64,000 nt of DNA from Rodentibacter ratti (GTDB lineage: Bacteria > Pseudomonadota > Gammaproteobacteria > Enterobacterales > Pasteurellaceae), in contig NZ_MLAJ01000001.1 in the NCBI RefSeq assembly GCF_002000485.1, positions 107,631 through 171,630 of the forward strand, read 5' to 3'. Positions 1 to 9,555 of this stretch are shown here, one piece after another (position 1 is the stretch's first letter; every line of letters starts with the position of its first letter). Below the pieces are notes generated by a model. The model did no database searches. It was not told where the DNA came from and was given only the letters and a program-made list of their open reading frames with translations. Made by a program: the position numbers and the translations under genes.

Positions 1-2
1 CC

Positions 3-965
3 GGTAAAATGGAACGAAAAGGTTTACTTATTAAACTTTTTGCGATTTTCATTTTCGGGCATATCCTCTCTATTATTGCGTGGAATTTTTGGGTATTACT
101 GATTGCCCGTATGTGTATCGCACTAGCCCATTCTATTTTTTGGTCTATCACCGCCTCTCTCGTGATGCGAGTTGCCCCTAAAAATAAAAAAACTCAGGCG
201 ATCGGAATGCTGGCGATTGGTTCGTCCCTTGCCACAATTTTAGGTTTACCCCTCGGACGTTTAGTCGGGCAACTTGTCGGCTGGCAAACCACTTTTGGCA
301 TTATCGCCGTCCTTGCGCTCGCCCTGATGTTTTTGCTTATCCGACTTTTACCTCGTCTGCCAAGCAAAAATGCCGGCTCACTCGCCAGTTTACCGCTACT
401 TGCCAAGCGCCCCTTATTAATCGGGATTTATCTCAGCACTGCAATCATCATCTCTGCGCATTTTACCGCCTATACTTATGTTGAACCCTTTATGATTCAA
501 ATCGGGCAATTCGATCCGAACCTTGCCACCCTTATTTTGCTTGTGTTCGGATTATCAGGGATTAGCGCAAGTTTACTTTTCAGCCGACTATACCGCTTTG
601 CGCCCACAAAATTTATTTTAGTCGCAATGATATTATTCATGACTTCGCTCTCGCTTTTACTCAACGCAACCCACTATACTGCCACAATATTTTCCCTTGC
701 CTTCATTTGGGGAATCGGGATTTCCTGTATCGGTTTGGCACTACAAATGCAGGTGCTGAAACTTGCGCCGGATGCCACTGATGTTGCCACCGCCATTTAT
801 TCCGGCATATTTAATGCGGGCATCGGAGCCGGTGCATTATTCGGTAGCCAAATCATGAATTATGTGGGATTGGAATATATCGGATTTAGCGGCGCAATGC
901 TTGGTTTCATTGGATTAACCATTTTCGCCTTTTTCCAACTCCGCAACACTCAAAAAAATAGCTAA
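3..965 (+). CDS. sotB: Sugar efflux transporter SotB (5' end outside window)
   Basis: This is a major-facilitator membrane protein that exports sugars and related compounds. The reading frame is open to the left edge, so roughly the first 80 residues of a family protein of about 396 residues are missing; the first ATG in the window (position 9) is internal. The visible 318 residues hold about nine or ten hydrophobic segments. They align by eye with E. coli SotB, for example IFWSITASL, LGLPLGR near residues 80-85 and LAPDATDVA near 255-262. An inverted pair of uptake signals follows the stop and probably ends transcription. A related drug exporter of the same superfamily is the only realistic alternative. 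Confidence 0.88.
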   Translation, partial: GKMERKGLLIKLFAIFIFGHILSIIAWNFWVLLIARMCIALAHSIFWSITASLVMRVAPKNKKTQAIGMLAIGSSLATILGLPLGRLVGQLVGWQTTFGIIAVLALALMFLLIRLLPRLPSKNAGSLASLPLLAKRPLLIGIYLSTAIIISAHFTAYTYVEPFMIQIGQFDPNLATLILLVFGLSGISASLLFSRLYRFAPTKFILVAMILFMTSLSLLLNATHYTATIFSLAFIWGIGISCIGLALQMQVLKLAPDATDVATAIYSGIFNAGIGAGALFGSQIMNYVGLEYIGFSGAMLGFIGLTIFAFFQLRNTQKNS

Positions 966-971
966 AAAAAT

Positions 972-996
972 AACCGCACTTTACAAAAGTGCGGTT
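972..996. terminator. Inverted uptake-signal pair, bidirectional terminator sotB/dppF
   Basis: AACCGCACTTT and AAAGTGCGGTT form an 11-bp stem around a 3-base loop, with A/T runs on both sides. It lies between the converging ends of sotB and dppF, so it can stop transcription from both directions. Confidence 0.8.
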
Positions 997-1015
997 GATT
1001 TTTCTCTTGTTTTTC

Positions 1016-1999
1016 TCAATCAATGTGAAAACAAGCGATGAGCTTACCATCAGGATAGGGCGATAATGTTGGTTTTTCTTCACGACATTTTTCTGTGGCT
1101 TTCCAACAACGGGGATTAAAAGCACAGCCTTTTGGCGGGTTAATTGGGCTTGGCAATTCCCCAGTCAATTTAATACGTTCACGGCGTAAATGAGGTGAAA
1201 GACGAGGTGTCGCCGAAAGTAAAGCTTGCGTGTAAGGATGCTGTGGATTAGAAAAAATCTGAGCGGTTGTGCCTTTTTCCACACAACGGCCAAGATACAT
1301 CACCATCACTTCATCGGCGATATGTTCCACCACAGAAAGATCGTGGGAAATAAACACATAAGAAAGCCCTAAGTCATCTTGCAAATCCATCATCAGATTA
1401 AGCACTTGTGCCCGCACAGAAACATCTAATGCAGACACCGGTTCATCCGCCACTACAATATCCGGTTCTAACATTAAACCACGAGCAATGGCAATACGCT
1501 GACGTTGCCCACCGGAAAACATATGGGGATAACGATCATAAAATTCCGGACGTAGCCCCACTTTTTCCATAATAGAAAGGACTTTTTCCTTACGTTGTTG
1601 AGCGGAAAATTTCGTATTGATGATAAGCGGCTCTTCCAAAATTGAACCGATTTTCTTACGTGGGTTCAATGAAGCATAAGGATTTTGGAAGACAATTTGA
1701 ATTTTCTTACGGCGTAAAGCTTTGGTTTCCGAATTATTTTCTAAAAAATTCTGTCCGTTATAATACAATTCACCCTCTGTGGGCTGTTCAATCATGGCAA
1801 GCAAACGCCCCAAGGTGGATTTACCGCAACCGGACTCCCCCACCACCGCAAGGGTTTTCCCTCGCTCTAGTTGGAAAGAAACACCGTCCAAAGCTTTCAC
1901 CAACTGAGGTTTTGTAAAGAAACCTTTTTTAACCGGATAATATTTTTTTAACCCTATCGCATTCAGTAAAGGGGTATTCTCTTTGATATGATTTGTCAT
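1016..1999 (-). CDS. dppF: Dipeptide ABC transporter ATPase DppF
   Basis: One of the two ATPase subunits that power dipeptide (and possibly heme or aminolevulinate) import at the inner membrane. The 327 residues carry Walker [10 protein letters not shown] near 54-62, the signature FSGGQRQR, Walker B VVADEP and the oligopeptide-transporter C-terminal extension with clustered cysteines (CAFNPRC...C). It is the last gene of dppBCDF, three bases after dppD, so the four genes are one transcription unit. Assignment to dipeptides rather than oligopeptides rests on similarity to DppF and the familiar gene order next to uvrD. Confidence 0.9.
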   Translation of the reverse strand: MTNHIKENTPLLNAIGLKKYYPVKKGFFTKPQLVKALDGVSFQLERGKTLAVVGESGCGKSTLGRLLAMIEQPTEGELYYNGQNFLENNSETKALRRKKIQIVFQNPYASLNPRKKIGSILEEPLIINTKFSAQQRKEKVLSIMEKVGLRPEFYDRYPHMFSGGQRQRIAIARGLMLEPDIVVADEPVSALDVSVRAQVLNLMMDLQDDLGLSYVFISHDLSVVEHIADEVMVMYLGRCVEKGTTAQIFSNPQHPYTQALLSATPRLSPHLRRERIKLTGELPSPINPPKGCAFNPRCWKATEKCREEKPTLSPYPDGKLIACFHID

Positions 2000-2002
2000 T
2001 GA

Positions 2003-2998
2003 TTATTCTCCTTTACGCCATTCAGTCGGTTTACCATTGATATTCAGGGGTGTATGGCATTTCACTTTACGATCACCCATGTGGTGTAATTCTGGTTCAA
2101 CTTGGCGACAATATTCCGTGGCATAAGGACAACGAGGATTCAATAAACAGCCGTTTGGTCGGTCATAACGCCCCGGCACAACACCGGGTAGAGATTGCAA
2201 ACGGGATTTACCTTCGGCAAACTCAGGCAAAGATCGTAACAAGGCTTGTGTGTAGGGATGTTTGGGTTCACGGAAAATATCCTCAGCACGCCCCTCTTCC
2301 ACCACTTGACCGGCATACATCACCACAATGCGATGTGCTGCTTCGGCAACGAGTGCAAGATCGTGGGTAATTAAGATGAGCGACATACATTCTTTTTTCT
2401 GTAAATCGAGTAATAAATCCACAATTTGCGCTTGAATCGTCACATCCAATGCCGTGGTCGGCTCATCGGCAATCAATAATTTTGGCTTACAGGCAATCGC
2501 CATGGCAATCATCACCCGTTGGCTCATTCCACCTGAAAGTTGATGGGGATAAACATCAATACGGGATTGTGGATCGGGAATGCCAACCAAACGTAGTAGT
2601 TCTAACGTACGTTCACGGCGTGATTGCTTTGAACCGCCCTCGTGAATTTTGAGCGCTTCCATAATTTGGAACCCCACCGTATAGGCAGGATTTAGACTGG
2701 TCATCGGATCTTGGAAAATCATTGCCACATCCGCACCAATCAAGGTGCGTTTGTCTTTGTCACTCAGCGTTAATAAATCTTTATCTTCAAAGACTAAAGA
2801 TTCTGCCGAAACTTTTCCTGGATAATCAATTAATCCCATAATCGCAAGAGAACTCACTGATTTACCGGAACCGGATTCACCGACAATGCCGAGCACTTCA
2901 CCTTGTTCCACTTGGTAACTCACCCGATCTACGGCTTTAAAGGCGTTTTTTTTCTCACCGAAATGAACAGAAAGTTCTTTTACTTCTAATAATGCCAT
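2003..2998 (-). CDS. dppD: Dipeptide ABC transporter ATPase DppD
   Basis: Partner ATPase of DppF. The 331-residue protein has Walker A GESGSGKS near 40-47, signature LSGGMSQR, Walker B LLIADEP, the switch histidine in LILITHD, and a C-terminal oligopeptide-type domain with NPRCPYA. It starts nine bases after the dppC stop, with a purine-rich ribosome site in the gap. Dipeptide specificity is inferred from family and operon. Confidence 0.9.
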   Translation of the reverse strand: MALLEVKELSVHFGEKKNAFKAVDRVSYQVEQGEVLGIVGESGSGKSVSSLAIMGLIDYPGKVSAESLVFEDKDLLTLSDKDKRTLIGADVAMIFQDPMTSLNPAYTVGFQIMEALKIHEGGSKQSRRERTLELLRLVGIPDPQSRIDVYPHQLSGGMSQRVMIAMAIACKPKLLIADEPTTALDVTIQAQIVDLLLDLQKKECMSLILITHDLALVAEAAHRIVVMYAGQVVEEGRAEDIFREPKHPYTQALLRSLPEFAEGKSRLQSLPGVVPGRYDRPNGCLLNPRCPYATEYCRQVEPELHHMGDRKVKCHTPLNINGKPTEWRKGE

Positions 2999-3007
2999 TC
3001 TGCCCCC

Positions 3008-3895
3008 CTATTGTTTGAGTTTTGGATCGAGGGCATCACGCAAACCGTCACCCATTAAATTAAATGCCAATACCAAGGATAAAATCACTAAGCCCGGAAT
3101 CGTGACTAACCAATTCGCCGCCTGCATAAAACTACGGGCTTCGGAAAGCATTGTGCCGAGTTCCGGTGTCGGTGGTTTCGCCCCAATACCAAGGAAACCA
3201 AGGGTGGCAAGCTCCAAGATGGCATTAGAAATCCCCATTGTCATTTGCACAATGAGCGGTGCTAAACAATTAGGCAAAATCACAATAAACATTAAACGTA
3301 AAACACCTGCTCCCGCTACTTTGGATGAGGTCACATAATCACGATTTTTCTCATTCATCACCGCAGCACGGGTTAAACGCACATAACTTGGAATGGAAAC
3401 CACCGCAATGGCCAGCGTCGCATTCACTAAAGAAGGTTCAAGGATCGACACCACCACAATCGTCAGCAATAAATTGGGAATAGCGAGCATGATGTCAATT
3501 AAACGCACAATAACCGTATCTAATGCCCCACCATAATAACCGGCAACCAAACCTAAACTGGTGCCTAATAAACAAGAAAGCAGTACGATAACAAATCCGG
3601 CAAAAACGGAAATTCTCGTGCCATAAATAATGCGAGAAAGAATATCACGGCCGATATCATCGGTGCCAAGTAGATAAGCAGCATTGCCACCGTCATACCA
3701 AGCCGGCGGTAATAATAAAGCGGTTCGATTTTGCTCAGCCGGATCAAAAGGGGCAATATAGGGAGCAAATAAACTAATCAATGCCACAATTAAAATAAAA
3801 ATTAAACCGATAAGTGCGCCTCGATTTTGCTTAAAATAAAACCAAAATTCTTGTAGAGGCGTTCGAGGCGCTAATATTGACATCGTGTCTGTCAT
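3008..3895 (-). CDS. dppC: Dipeptide ABC transporter permease DppC
   Basis: Inner-membrane permease subunit with about six membrane segments and the BPD_transp_1 domain; the coupling-loop region reads EARSFMQAANW and the C-terminus GDGLRDALDP is typical of DppC/OppC. I chose the ATG at 3895 (MTDTMSIL, 295 residues). It has GGGAG a few bases upstream, whereas a GTG four codons earlier would sit within that site and almost touch the dppB stop. The N-terminal TPLQEFWFYFK matches the E. coli DppC start by eye. Confidence 0.9.
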   Translation of the reverse strand: MTDTMSILAPRTPLQEFWFYFKQNRGALIGLIFILIVALISLFAPYIAPFDPAEQNRTALLLPPAWYDGGNAAYLLGTDDIGRDILSRIIYGTRISVFAGFVIVLLSCLLGTSLGLVAGYYGGALDTVIVRLIDIMLAIPNLLLTIVVVSILEPSLVNATLAIAVVSIPSYVRLTRAAVMNEKNRDYVTSSKVAGAGVLRLMFIVILPNCLAPLIVQMTMGISNAILELATLGFLGIGAKPPTPELGTMLSEARSFMQAANWLVTIPGLVILSLVLAFNLMGDGLRDALDPKLKQ

Positions 3896-3909
3896 TGTTT
3901 CTCCCACAA

Positions 3910-4911
3910 TTAATGACGAATACGCGGATTCACCACGCCGTAAAGTAAATCAATGGTTAAATTCACCACAATAATAATCGTGGCGATAATTAAAACCGAG
4001 CCTTGTAACACCGGGTAATCCCGAGCATGAATGGCATCAATAATCCATTTTCCAATACCCGGCCATGAGAAAATGGTTTCCGTTAAGACCGCCCCGGAAA
4101 GCAGTTGACCAACAATTAACCCGACTACGGTCACCACCGGAATCAACGCATTACGCAGAGCATGTATAATCACAATGCGGGTATAACTTAGCCCTTTCGC
4201 TTTCGCCGTGCGAATATAATCTTCACCTAACACTTCCAACATAGCAGAACGGGTCATCCTTGTAATAATGGCAAGCGGTATAGTGCCTAATACAATGGCA
4301 GGTAAAATCAAGGATTTCACCGCATTGGTAAAGGCACCCGGCACACCGGAAAGCCAAGTATCAATCAGCATAAAACCTGTTGGAGTATCAATCCAAAAAT
4401 CGTTTTCTAAACGCCCTCCTTGCGGCAAACCAAGGGAGGGGGACACATATAAAATAAGGATTAAGCCCCACCAAAAAATCGGCATTGAATACCCGGTTAA
4501 TGACAGTGTGGTGACAGTATGAGAAATCCAGCTATCTTTTTTTACCGCAGCGATTGTACCGAGAATCACGCCACCGAGTAGCGACCAAAACAATGCAAAA
4601 AAGGCCAACTCAGCCGTAGCGGGAAAAAGGGTAAAAAACTCGGTAAGAACAGGCTGTTGGGTACGAAATGATGCACCAAAATCCCCTTGAATCACATTAC
4701 CAATATAGTTGAAATATTGCTGATACAAGGGAAGATCTAAGCCTAATTGATGCATCATTTGCTGATGAACCTCAGGTGTTAGCCCACGTTCGCCCATCAT
4801 AATCTCTACCGGATCACCCGGAATAAAATGCACAAGGGCAAAGGTAACAAAAGTAATAGCGATAAATGTCGGAATCACCATTAAAATTCGTTTGAAGATA
4901 AATTTAAACAT
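3910..4911 (-). CDS. dppB: Dipeptide ABC transporter permease DppB
   Basis: First gene of the dpp unit. It encodes a 333-residue inner-membrane permease that forms the translocation path with DppC. An N-terminal membrane anchor is followed by the FIPGDPVEIMMG motif near 29-40 and the permease coupling loop (EDYIRTAKAKGLS). No dppA binding-protein gene precedes it; the next gene upstream is uvrD. The transporter must therefore use a binding protein encoded elsewhere, as in H. influenzae. Confidence 0.91.
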   Translation of the reverse strand: MFKFIFKRILMVIPTFIAITFVTFALVHFIPGDPVEIMMGERGLTPEVHQQMMHQLGLDLPLYQQYFNYIGNVIQGDFGASFRTQQPVLTEFFTLFPATAELAFFALFWSLLGGVILGTIAAVKKDSWISHTVTTLSLTGYSMPIFWWGLILILYVSPSLGLPQGGRLENDFWIDTPTGFMLIDTWLSGVPGAFTNAVKSLILPAIVLGTIPLAIITRMTRSAMLEVLGEDYIRTAKAKGLSYTRIVIIHALRNALIPVVTVVGLIVGQLLSGAVLTETIFSWPGIGKWIIDAIHARDYPVLQGSVLIIATIIIVVNLTIDLLYGVVNPRIRH

Positions 4912-4934
4912 TCAATCACTCTGTAATAGAAAGG

Positions 4935-4963
4935 AAAAGTGCGGTCATTTTCACCGCACTTTT
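4935..4963 (-). terminator. Inverted uptake-signal pair after uvrD
   Basis: AAAAGTGCGGT pairs with ACCGCACTTTT around a short loop. Read on the minus strand it lies about 150 bases past the uvrD stop and before dppB, with a T-rich flank. It probably separates the two transcription units. A third, unpaired uptake signal lies near 5008-5017. Confidence 0.7.
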
Positions 4964-5116
4964 AAAATAAATCCTTTAGACCCAAAATAAAACGCGCTTG
5001 GATTCTACCGCACTTTTTCTAATTTTTCCAAATCACCAATTGCTATTAGTCATTCTTTTCCAGAATATACAAATTTTCATTGTTGAATCAAAACACTCTT
5101 TAATTAGGAAGAAAAT

Positions 5117-7297
5117 CTAACGCACTTTCTCCAATTTTGCCAAATGGGCAATGAGCCACTTGATGCCCTGCGCTTGAAAAGCAATTTGTAATCTTGTGTT
5201 ATTATCACTTCCTTCAACATTGATCACTGTCCCCAAACCAAACTTTTCATGTTTGACTTTCTGCCCCATTTTCCACTCATTTTCACTTTCTATGGACTGT
5301 GCCAGCGATCCGACTTTGGCTAAATTCATTGCACGTGTCACTGTTCCCCGTAAACGAATTTCTTGGATACAATCTTGTGGTAACTCTGCGATAAAACGGG
5401 AAGGTAAATGCCGTTCTTCTTTTGCGTATAAGCGGCGGCTTTCCGCATAAGAAATCGTGAGTTTTTGCTTCGCTCTGGTAATCCCCACATAAGCTAGGCG
5501 ACGCTCTTCTTCCACCCGTCCCGGTTCTTCAAAAGAACGGAAGCTTGGAAATAACCCTTCTTCTACTCCCACCATAAATACCCGTGGAAACTCTAATCCT
5601 TTGGCAGAATGGAGTGTCATCATTTCCACACAAGATTGGTGTGGTGATGCCTGCTCTTCGCCAGCCTCAAGGGAGGCATGGGTTAAAAAGGCTGTCAGTT
5701 CCGTCATCTCATCGGCATCATCCGGTTTCACAAATTCACGAGTTGCGGTAACCAACTCTTCCAAGTTTTCTATTCGAACTTCACCTTTTTCACCCTTTTC
5801 TTGTTTATACATTTCATATAAACCGGAGTGTTTAATCACAAAGTCCGTTTGGGCAAAAAGCGGCATCTCTGCCGTATCCAATGACAAGGAATTAATCAAC
5901 TCTTGGAAACGTAACAAAGCAGTACTGGCACGGCCTGTGAGCATATTTTCTTGGATAGCGACCTGTATCGCTTGCCATAAGGTAATTTGTCTCTCACGGG
6001 TGAGATTTCTCAAAATATCTAAGGTACGATCGCCAATACCACGTGTCGGTGTATTGATAACACGTTCAAAAGCCGCATCATCTTGGCGGTTATTGATCAA
6101 GCGTAAATAAGCCAACGCATCTTTAATTTCTTGTCGTTCAAAGAATCGCATGCCACCATAAATACGGTAAGGAATTTGGCAACGGATTAAAGCTTCTTCA
6201 ATCACACGGGATTGGCTGTTACTCCGATAAAGCACCGCACAATCATCTAATTGTCCCCCTTTCTCAACCCAATCTTGAATTTGAGATGCCACAAATTTTG
6301 CCTCATCAAGTTCATTAAAAGCCGCGTAAATACCAACCGGTTCGCCCTTTTCCCCCTCGGTCCATAAATTTTTACCGAGACGATCCGTATTATTGGAGAT
6401 CAATTCATTCGCACTATTTAGAATATTGGCGGTAGAGCGATAATTTTGCTCAAGACGTATGGTTTCCCCGTTGAAATCCTTGAGGAATTTTTGGATATTT
6501 TCAACTTGAGCTCCACGCCAACCATAGATAGACTGATCGTCATCCCCCACGATCATGATTTTGCCCGTTTGTCCTGCAAAAATTTTAAGCCATTGATATT
6601 GAATTTTATTGGTATCTTGAAATTCATCCACCAAAATATGTTGGAAACGTTGTTGATAACGCTGCAAAATCAAAGGTTTTTTAGCAAATAATTCATAAGC
6701 ACGAATTAACAACTCTGCAAAATCGACCAATCCAGCACGATCACAAGTATCTTGGTAAATTTGATAAATTTTAATCCACTCACGCTCTTGACGATCATTA
6801 AAATCCTCAATTTCTTGTGGTCGTAAGCCTTCATCTTTTTTGTTATTGATGTACCAACAAGCCTGTTTTGGCGGAAAGGCTTTTTCATCAAAATTATGTA
6901 ATTTCAACAAACGTTTCACTAAACGAAGTTGATCTTCTGAATCTAAAATTTGAAAATCTTGCGGTAACCCGACATCTAAATGGTGGGCGCGCAATAAACG
7001 GTGAGCAATACTATGGAAAGTACCAATCCACATACCAAATAAATTAGAGCTGGAATATTGGCTCAGTGTAGTTTGAATACGGTGGCGCATTTCTGCCGCG
7101 GCTTTATTGGTAAAAGTCACTGCCATAATGCTACCTTCGGAAATATTTTCCACCGCCACCAACCAGGCAATACGATGGCTTAATACACGGGTTTTTCCAC
7201 TCCCCGCCCCTGCTAACACTAAATGATTGCCAAGTGGAGCAGTCACCGCTTCACGTTGTTTATCATTCAAACCATCAAGTAATTCAGAAATATCCAT
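5117..7297 (-). CDS. uvrD: DNA helicase II UvrD
   Basis: 3'-5' superfamily 1 helicase used in nucleotide excision repair and methyl-directed mismatch repair. The 726 residues show the motifs in order: Walker A AGAGSGKT near 29-36, motif II DEFQDTN, motif III GDDDQSIYGWRGA, motif V TLHSAKGLEF and motif VI YVGITRAK. The C-terminal 60 residues form the small RNAP-binding fold (KHEKFGLGTV). Length matches the family. The ATG at 7297 precedes MDISELLDGLN, a typical UvrD start. It faces away from the riboswitch-controlled gene. Confidence 0.96.
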   Translation of the reverse strand: MDISELLDGLNDKQREAVTAPLGNHLVLAGAGSGKTRVLSHRIAWLVAVENISEGSIMAVTFTNKAAAEMRHRIQTTLSQYSSSNLFGMWIGTFHSIAHRLLRAHHLDVGLPQDFQILDSEDQLRLVKRLLKLHNFDEKAFPPKQACWYINNKKDEGLRPQEIEDFNDRQEREWIKIYQIYQDTCDRAGLVDFAELLIRAYELFAKKPLILQRYQQRFQHILVDEFQDTNKIQYQWLKIFAGQTGKIMIVGDDDQSIYGWRGAQVENIQKFLKDFNGETIRLEQNYRSTANILNSANELISNNTDRLGKNLWTEGEKGEPVGIYAAFNELDEAKFVASQIQDWVEKGGQLDDCAVLYRSNSQSRVIEEALIRCQIPYRIYGGMRFFERQEIKDALAYLRLINNRQDDAAFERVINTPTRGIGDRTLDILRNLTRERQITLWQAIQVAIQENMLTGRASTALLRFQELINSLSLDTAEMPLFAQTDFVIKHSGLYEMYKQEKGEKGEVRIENLEELVTATREFVKPDDADEMTELTAFLTHASLEAGEEQASPHQSCVEMMTLHSAKGLEFPRVFMVGVEEGLFPSFRSFEEPGRVEEERRLAYVGITRAKQKLTISYAESRRLYAKEERHLPSRFIAELPQDCIQEIRLRGTVTRAMNLAKVGSLAQSIESENEWKMGQKVKHEKFGLGTVINVEGSDNNTRLQIAFQAQGIKWLIAHLAKLEKVR

Positions 7298-7420
7298 AAC
7301 ATCATTTTATCTGTTTAAATTTACAGTTATTATAGACATTATTTTTTAATATCACAACGATAGCAACAATAATCAGATCAGACTTTACAAAGATAAAATT
7401 ACCACTTATAGTCTCGACCT

Positions 7421-7496
7421 GGTTAGTCGGGGTGCGAAAATCGCTGAGAGATACCCGTGAACCTGAAGCAGTTAGCACTGACGTAGGAAACTAATC
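7421..7496 (+). promoter_or_regulatory. Thiamine pyrophosphate (TPP) riboswitch
   Basis: The conserved thi-box elements are all readable in order: GGGGTGC (7429-7435), GCTGAGAGAT (7443-7452), ACCCGTGAACCTGA (7453-7466) and the 3' element CAGTTAGCACTGACGTAGGAA (the start of this block is near 7469). A P1 stem closes it: GGTTAGT at 7421-7427 with ACTAATC at 7490-7496. It sits about 60 bases upstream of the binding-protein gene on the same strand. TPP should lower expression of that gene, as is usual for this class. A T-run at about 7523-7528 suggests control by termination. Confidence 0.93.
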
Positions 7497-7557
7497 TTCT
7501 CTTCCTCAAGGGCTGACTTACTTTTTTCTCTGATTCATAAATAAGTAAGGATGCATG

Positions 7558-8598
7558 ATGACCCATTATGCGCATTTAAAAAACACTTTAAAACTTACCG
7601 CACTTTGCGCCCTTTTAGGTTTCAGTTTACCTAATCATGCAGAAGCACAAGGCAAACTCGTTATTTATTGTAGCGTTCAAAACACGACCTGCGAGAAAGT
7701 TTCACAAGCATTTAGCAAAAAATATAATGTTGAAACACAATTTGTGCGCCATAGCACCGGTACCGTGCTAGGCAAACTCAAGGCTGAAAAAGACAATCCA
7801 CAAGCAGATGTTTGGTATGGGGGAACCTTTGAGCCTCATCTTCAAGCACGAGATGCAGGGCTGCTTGCCACTTATCGTTCGCCTGAACAGAAAAACATCA
7901 TGCCGCAATTTAAAAAATTAGTCGAAGAGCGTGGCGATACCAGTTCAATTATTTATTTGATGGAGCTTGGTATCGGTGTTAATGAAAAATTGCTTGCCGA
8001 AAAAAATATCAACAAACCACAATGTTATGCGGATTTACTCAAACCCGAGTTTAAAGATTTGGTGCAATACCCCGATCCACGTGTATCCGGTACCGGATAT
8101 AGTATTCTCTCGACCTTAATCGAAATTATGGGAGAAGATAAAGCTTTCGATTACTTGAAAGCCTTAAACAAGAATATCAACCAATACACCAAAAGCGGAT
8201 TGGCAACCAGCAATCTTTCAACAGGTGCTACGGCGGCGAATATTAGCTTTATGCACGCCTATGTACGCGAAAGAGACAAAGACGCGCCGGTTGTTGGTAT
8301 TCTACCTTGTGAAGGGGTTGGCTATACACTAGGCGCTGCAAGCATCATCAAAAATGGACGAAATTTAGAAAATGCCAAACGTTTTATCGATTTTGTTCTT
8401 TCTGCCGAAGCACAAGAAATTCCATGGCGTGAAGCGGATTCCTATCAGTTACCAACCAATATTCATGCAAAATCGCACCCAAATCTGCCGAATCCGATGA
8501 AATTAAAACTAATTGATATTGATTTCGTGCGCTTTGGTTCGGATCAAGAAGCAAAACGGTTAATTGACCGTTGGATGAAAGAAGTGAAAGGGGAATAA
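7558..8598 (+). CDS. AfuA/FbpA-type periplasmic binding protein under TPP control
   Basis: Periplasmic solute-binding protein of about 346 residues with a signal peptide ending near NHAEAQ (residues 25-32). The mature part starts GKLVIYCSVQNTTCEKVSQ and continues with QADVWYGGTFEPHLQARDAG, the hallmark of the AfuA/FbpA class (ferric iron or sugar-phosphate binding). It does not resemble the thiamine-binding protein TbpA beyond the shared fold. AAGGA at 7546-7550 places the start at the second of two ATGs (7558). No permease or ATPase gene is adjacent; a terminator and the convergent fdhD follow. The riboswitch argues for a thiamine-related ligand (thiamine, its phosphates or a precursor), but the substrate is not known from sequence. 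Confidence 0.85.
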   Translation: MTHYAHLKNTLKLTALCALLGFSLPNHAEAQGKLVIYCSVQNTTCEKVSQAFSKKYNVETQFVRHSTGTVLGKLKAEKDNPQADVWYGGTFEPHLQARDAGLLATYRSPEQKNIMPQFKKLVEERGDTSSIIYLMELGIGVNEKLLAEKNINKPQCYADLLKPEFKDLVQYPDPRVSGTGYSILSTLIEIMGEDKAFDYLKALNKNINQYTKSGLATSNLSTGATAANISFMHAYVRERDKDAPVVGILPCEGVGYTLGAASIIKNGRNLENAKRFIDFVLSAEAQEIPWREADSYQLPTNIHAKSHPNLPNPMKLKLIDIDFVRFGSDQEAKRLIDRWMKEVKGE

Positions 8599-8600
8599 AC

Positions 8601-8637
8601 TAAAAGACGAGGCGATTCAATCAGCCTCGTCTTTTTA
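8601..8637. terminator. Terminator between binding protein and fdhD
   Basis: AAAAGACGAGGC and GCCTCGTCTTTT form a strong 12-bp stem with a 10-base loop, flanked by A and T runs. It can serve both the plus-strand binding-protein gene and the minus-strand fdhD. It is not an uptake-signal pair. Confidence 0.85.
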
Positions 8638-8674
8638 CGAAAGAATTCGTGAAACAATCTATTGATAAAAACTC

Positions 8675-9487
8675 CTAAAAAATCAACCGCTCTTTTCCGG
8701 TGTAAATATTCCCCTTGCCTTCTCTTACAAACCCGATTAATGTCAAATAGTGCTCTTCCGCCATTTTTACCGCCAAATCCGTTGCGGCAGAAATGGCAAC
8801 AAGAAGTTCTACACCACATGAAATAATCTTTTGTACCATTTCATAACTTGCCCGACTTGAAGTAACGACAAATCCTTGTGGCTTACCCGCTTTAATATGC
8901 CAGCCCAAAAGTTTATCCAATGCCACGTGACGACCAACATCCTCCCGAATAGCGAGCATCTTACCTTGTAAGTCAAAAAATGCACAAGCGTGAGTTGCCC
9001 CCGTCTGTTTGCCCAGTTGTTGATGGGATTGCAATGTGGAAAGACAGTTATCCAATACATTTATATCCAACTGAAAAGTACGATCCAATTTAGGCAACTT
9101 TTTATAAACTTGATTGAGTTGCTCAGCCCCACAAATGCCGCACCCCGTACGCCCGGTAAGATTACGGCGATGGGCTTTCAGTGCCATAAATTGACGACTA
9201 GAAAGCTCAATTTGTACTTCGATCCCATTACATGTTTCTATTACGTCAATCCCATAAATATCTGAAGCGCTATTAATGATCCCTTCAGTTAAGGAAAACC
9301 CTAAAGCAAAATCCTCTAAATCCTGTGGGGAACACATCATCACCGCATGGGAAATATCGTTATAAACAAGCGAAACCGGAATTTCGACAGCAAGAAAATC
9401 GTTTTTTGTTTGTAAAAGTGCGGTTGGTTTTTCTAATGTTTTTGTTTTTTTGAAAAAATTAACGGATTGTTCTATAAATCCATTCAT
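8675..9487 (-). CDS. fdhD: Formate dehydrogenase sulfurtransferase FdhD
   Basis: FdhD passes sulfur from IscS to the molybdenum-bis-MGD cofactor, a step required for active formate dehydrogenase. The 270-residue protein contains the essential CGIC motif (Cys116 and Cys119), [14 protein letters not shown] near 58-72 and the [10 protein letters not shown] and [10 protein letters not shown] motifs. It is transcribed divergently from fdxG, its client enzyme, which is the arrangement in H. influenzae. An uptake signal is read inside the gene near 9415-9425. Confidence 0.94.
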   Translation of the reverse strand: MNGFIEQSVNFFKKTKTLEKPTALLQTKNDFLAVEIPVSLVYNDISHAVMMCSPQDLEDFALGFSLTEGIINSASDIYGIDVIETCNGIEVQIELSSRQFMALKAHRRNLTGRTGCGICGAEQLNQVYKKLPKLDRTFQLDINVLDNCLSTLQSHQQLGKQTGATHACAFFDLQGKMLAIREDVGRHVALDKLLGWHIKAGKPQGFVVTSSRASYEMVQKIISCGVELLVAISAATDLAVKMAEEHYLTLIGFVREGKGNIYTGKERLIF

Positions 9488-9539
9488 TGATAACCTGCCT
9501 ATAAATTATGTAACAAAAATGTTAATTTTTTGCCAATTT

Positions 9540-9555
9540 CGTGATCTTAGTCACG
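9540..9555. promoter_or_regulatory. Palindromic CRP/FNR-family operator candidate in fdhD-fdxG gap
   Basis: CGTGA-TCTTAG-TCACG is a perfect 5-6-5 palindrome that differs from the CRP consensus TGTGA-N6-TCACA only in the outermost base of each half. It lies in the divergent spacer, about 50 bases from fdhD and 200 bases from fdxG. No clear TTGAT-N4-ATCAA FNR site was seen in the spacer. The binding protein is an inference. Confidence 0.5.

Noticed and set aside
5601..6110. 169-codon plus-strand open frame antisense to uvrD
   Set aside because: It lies entirely within a clearly conserved helicase gene, has Ser/Arg-rich low-complexity composition and no ribosome site.
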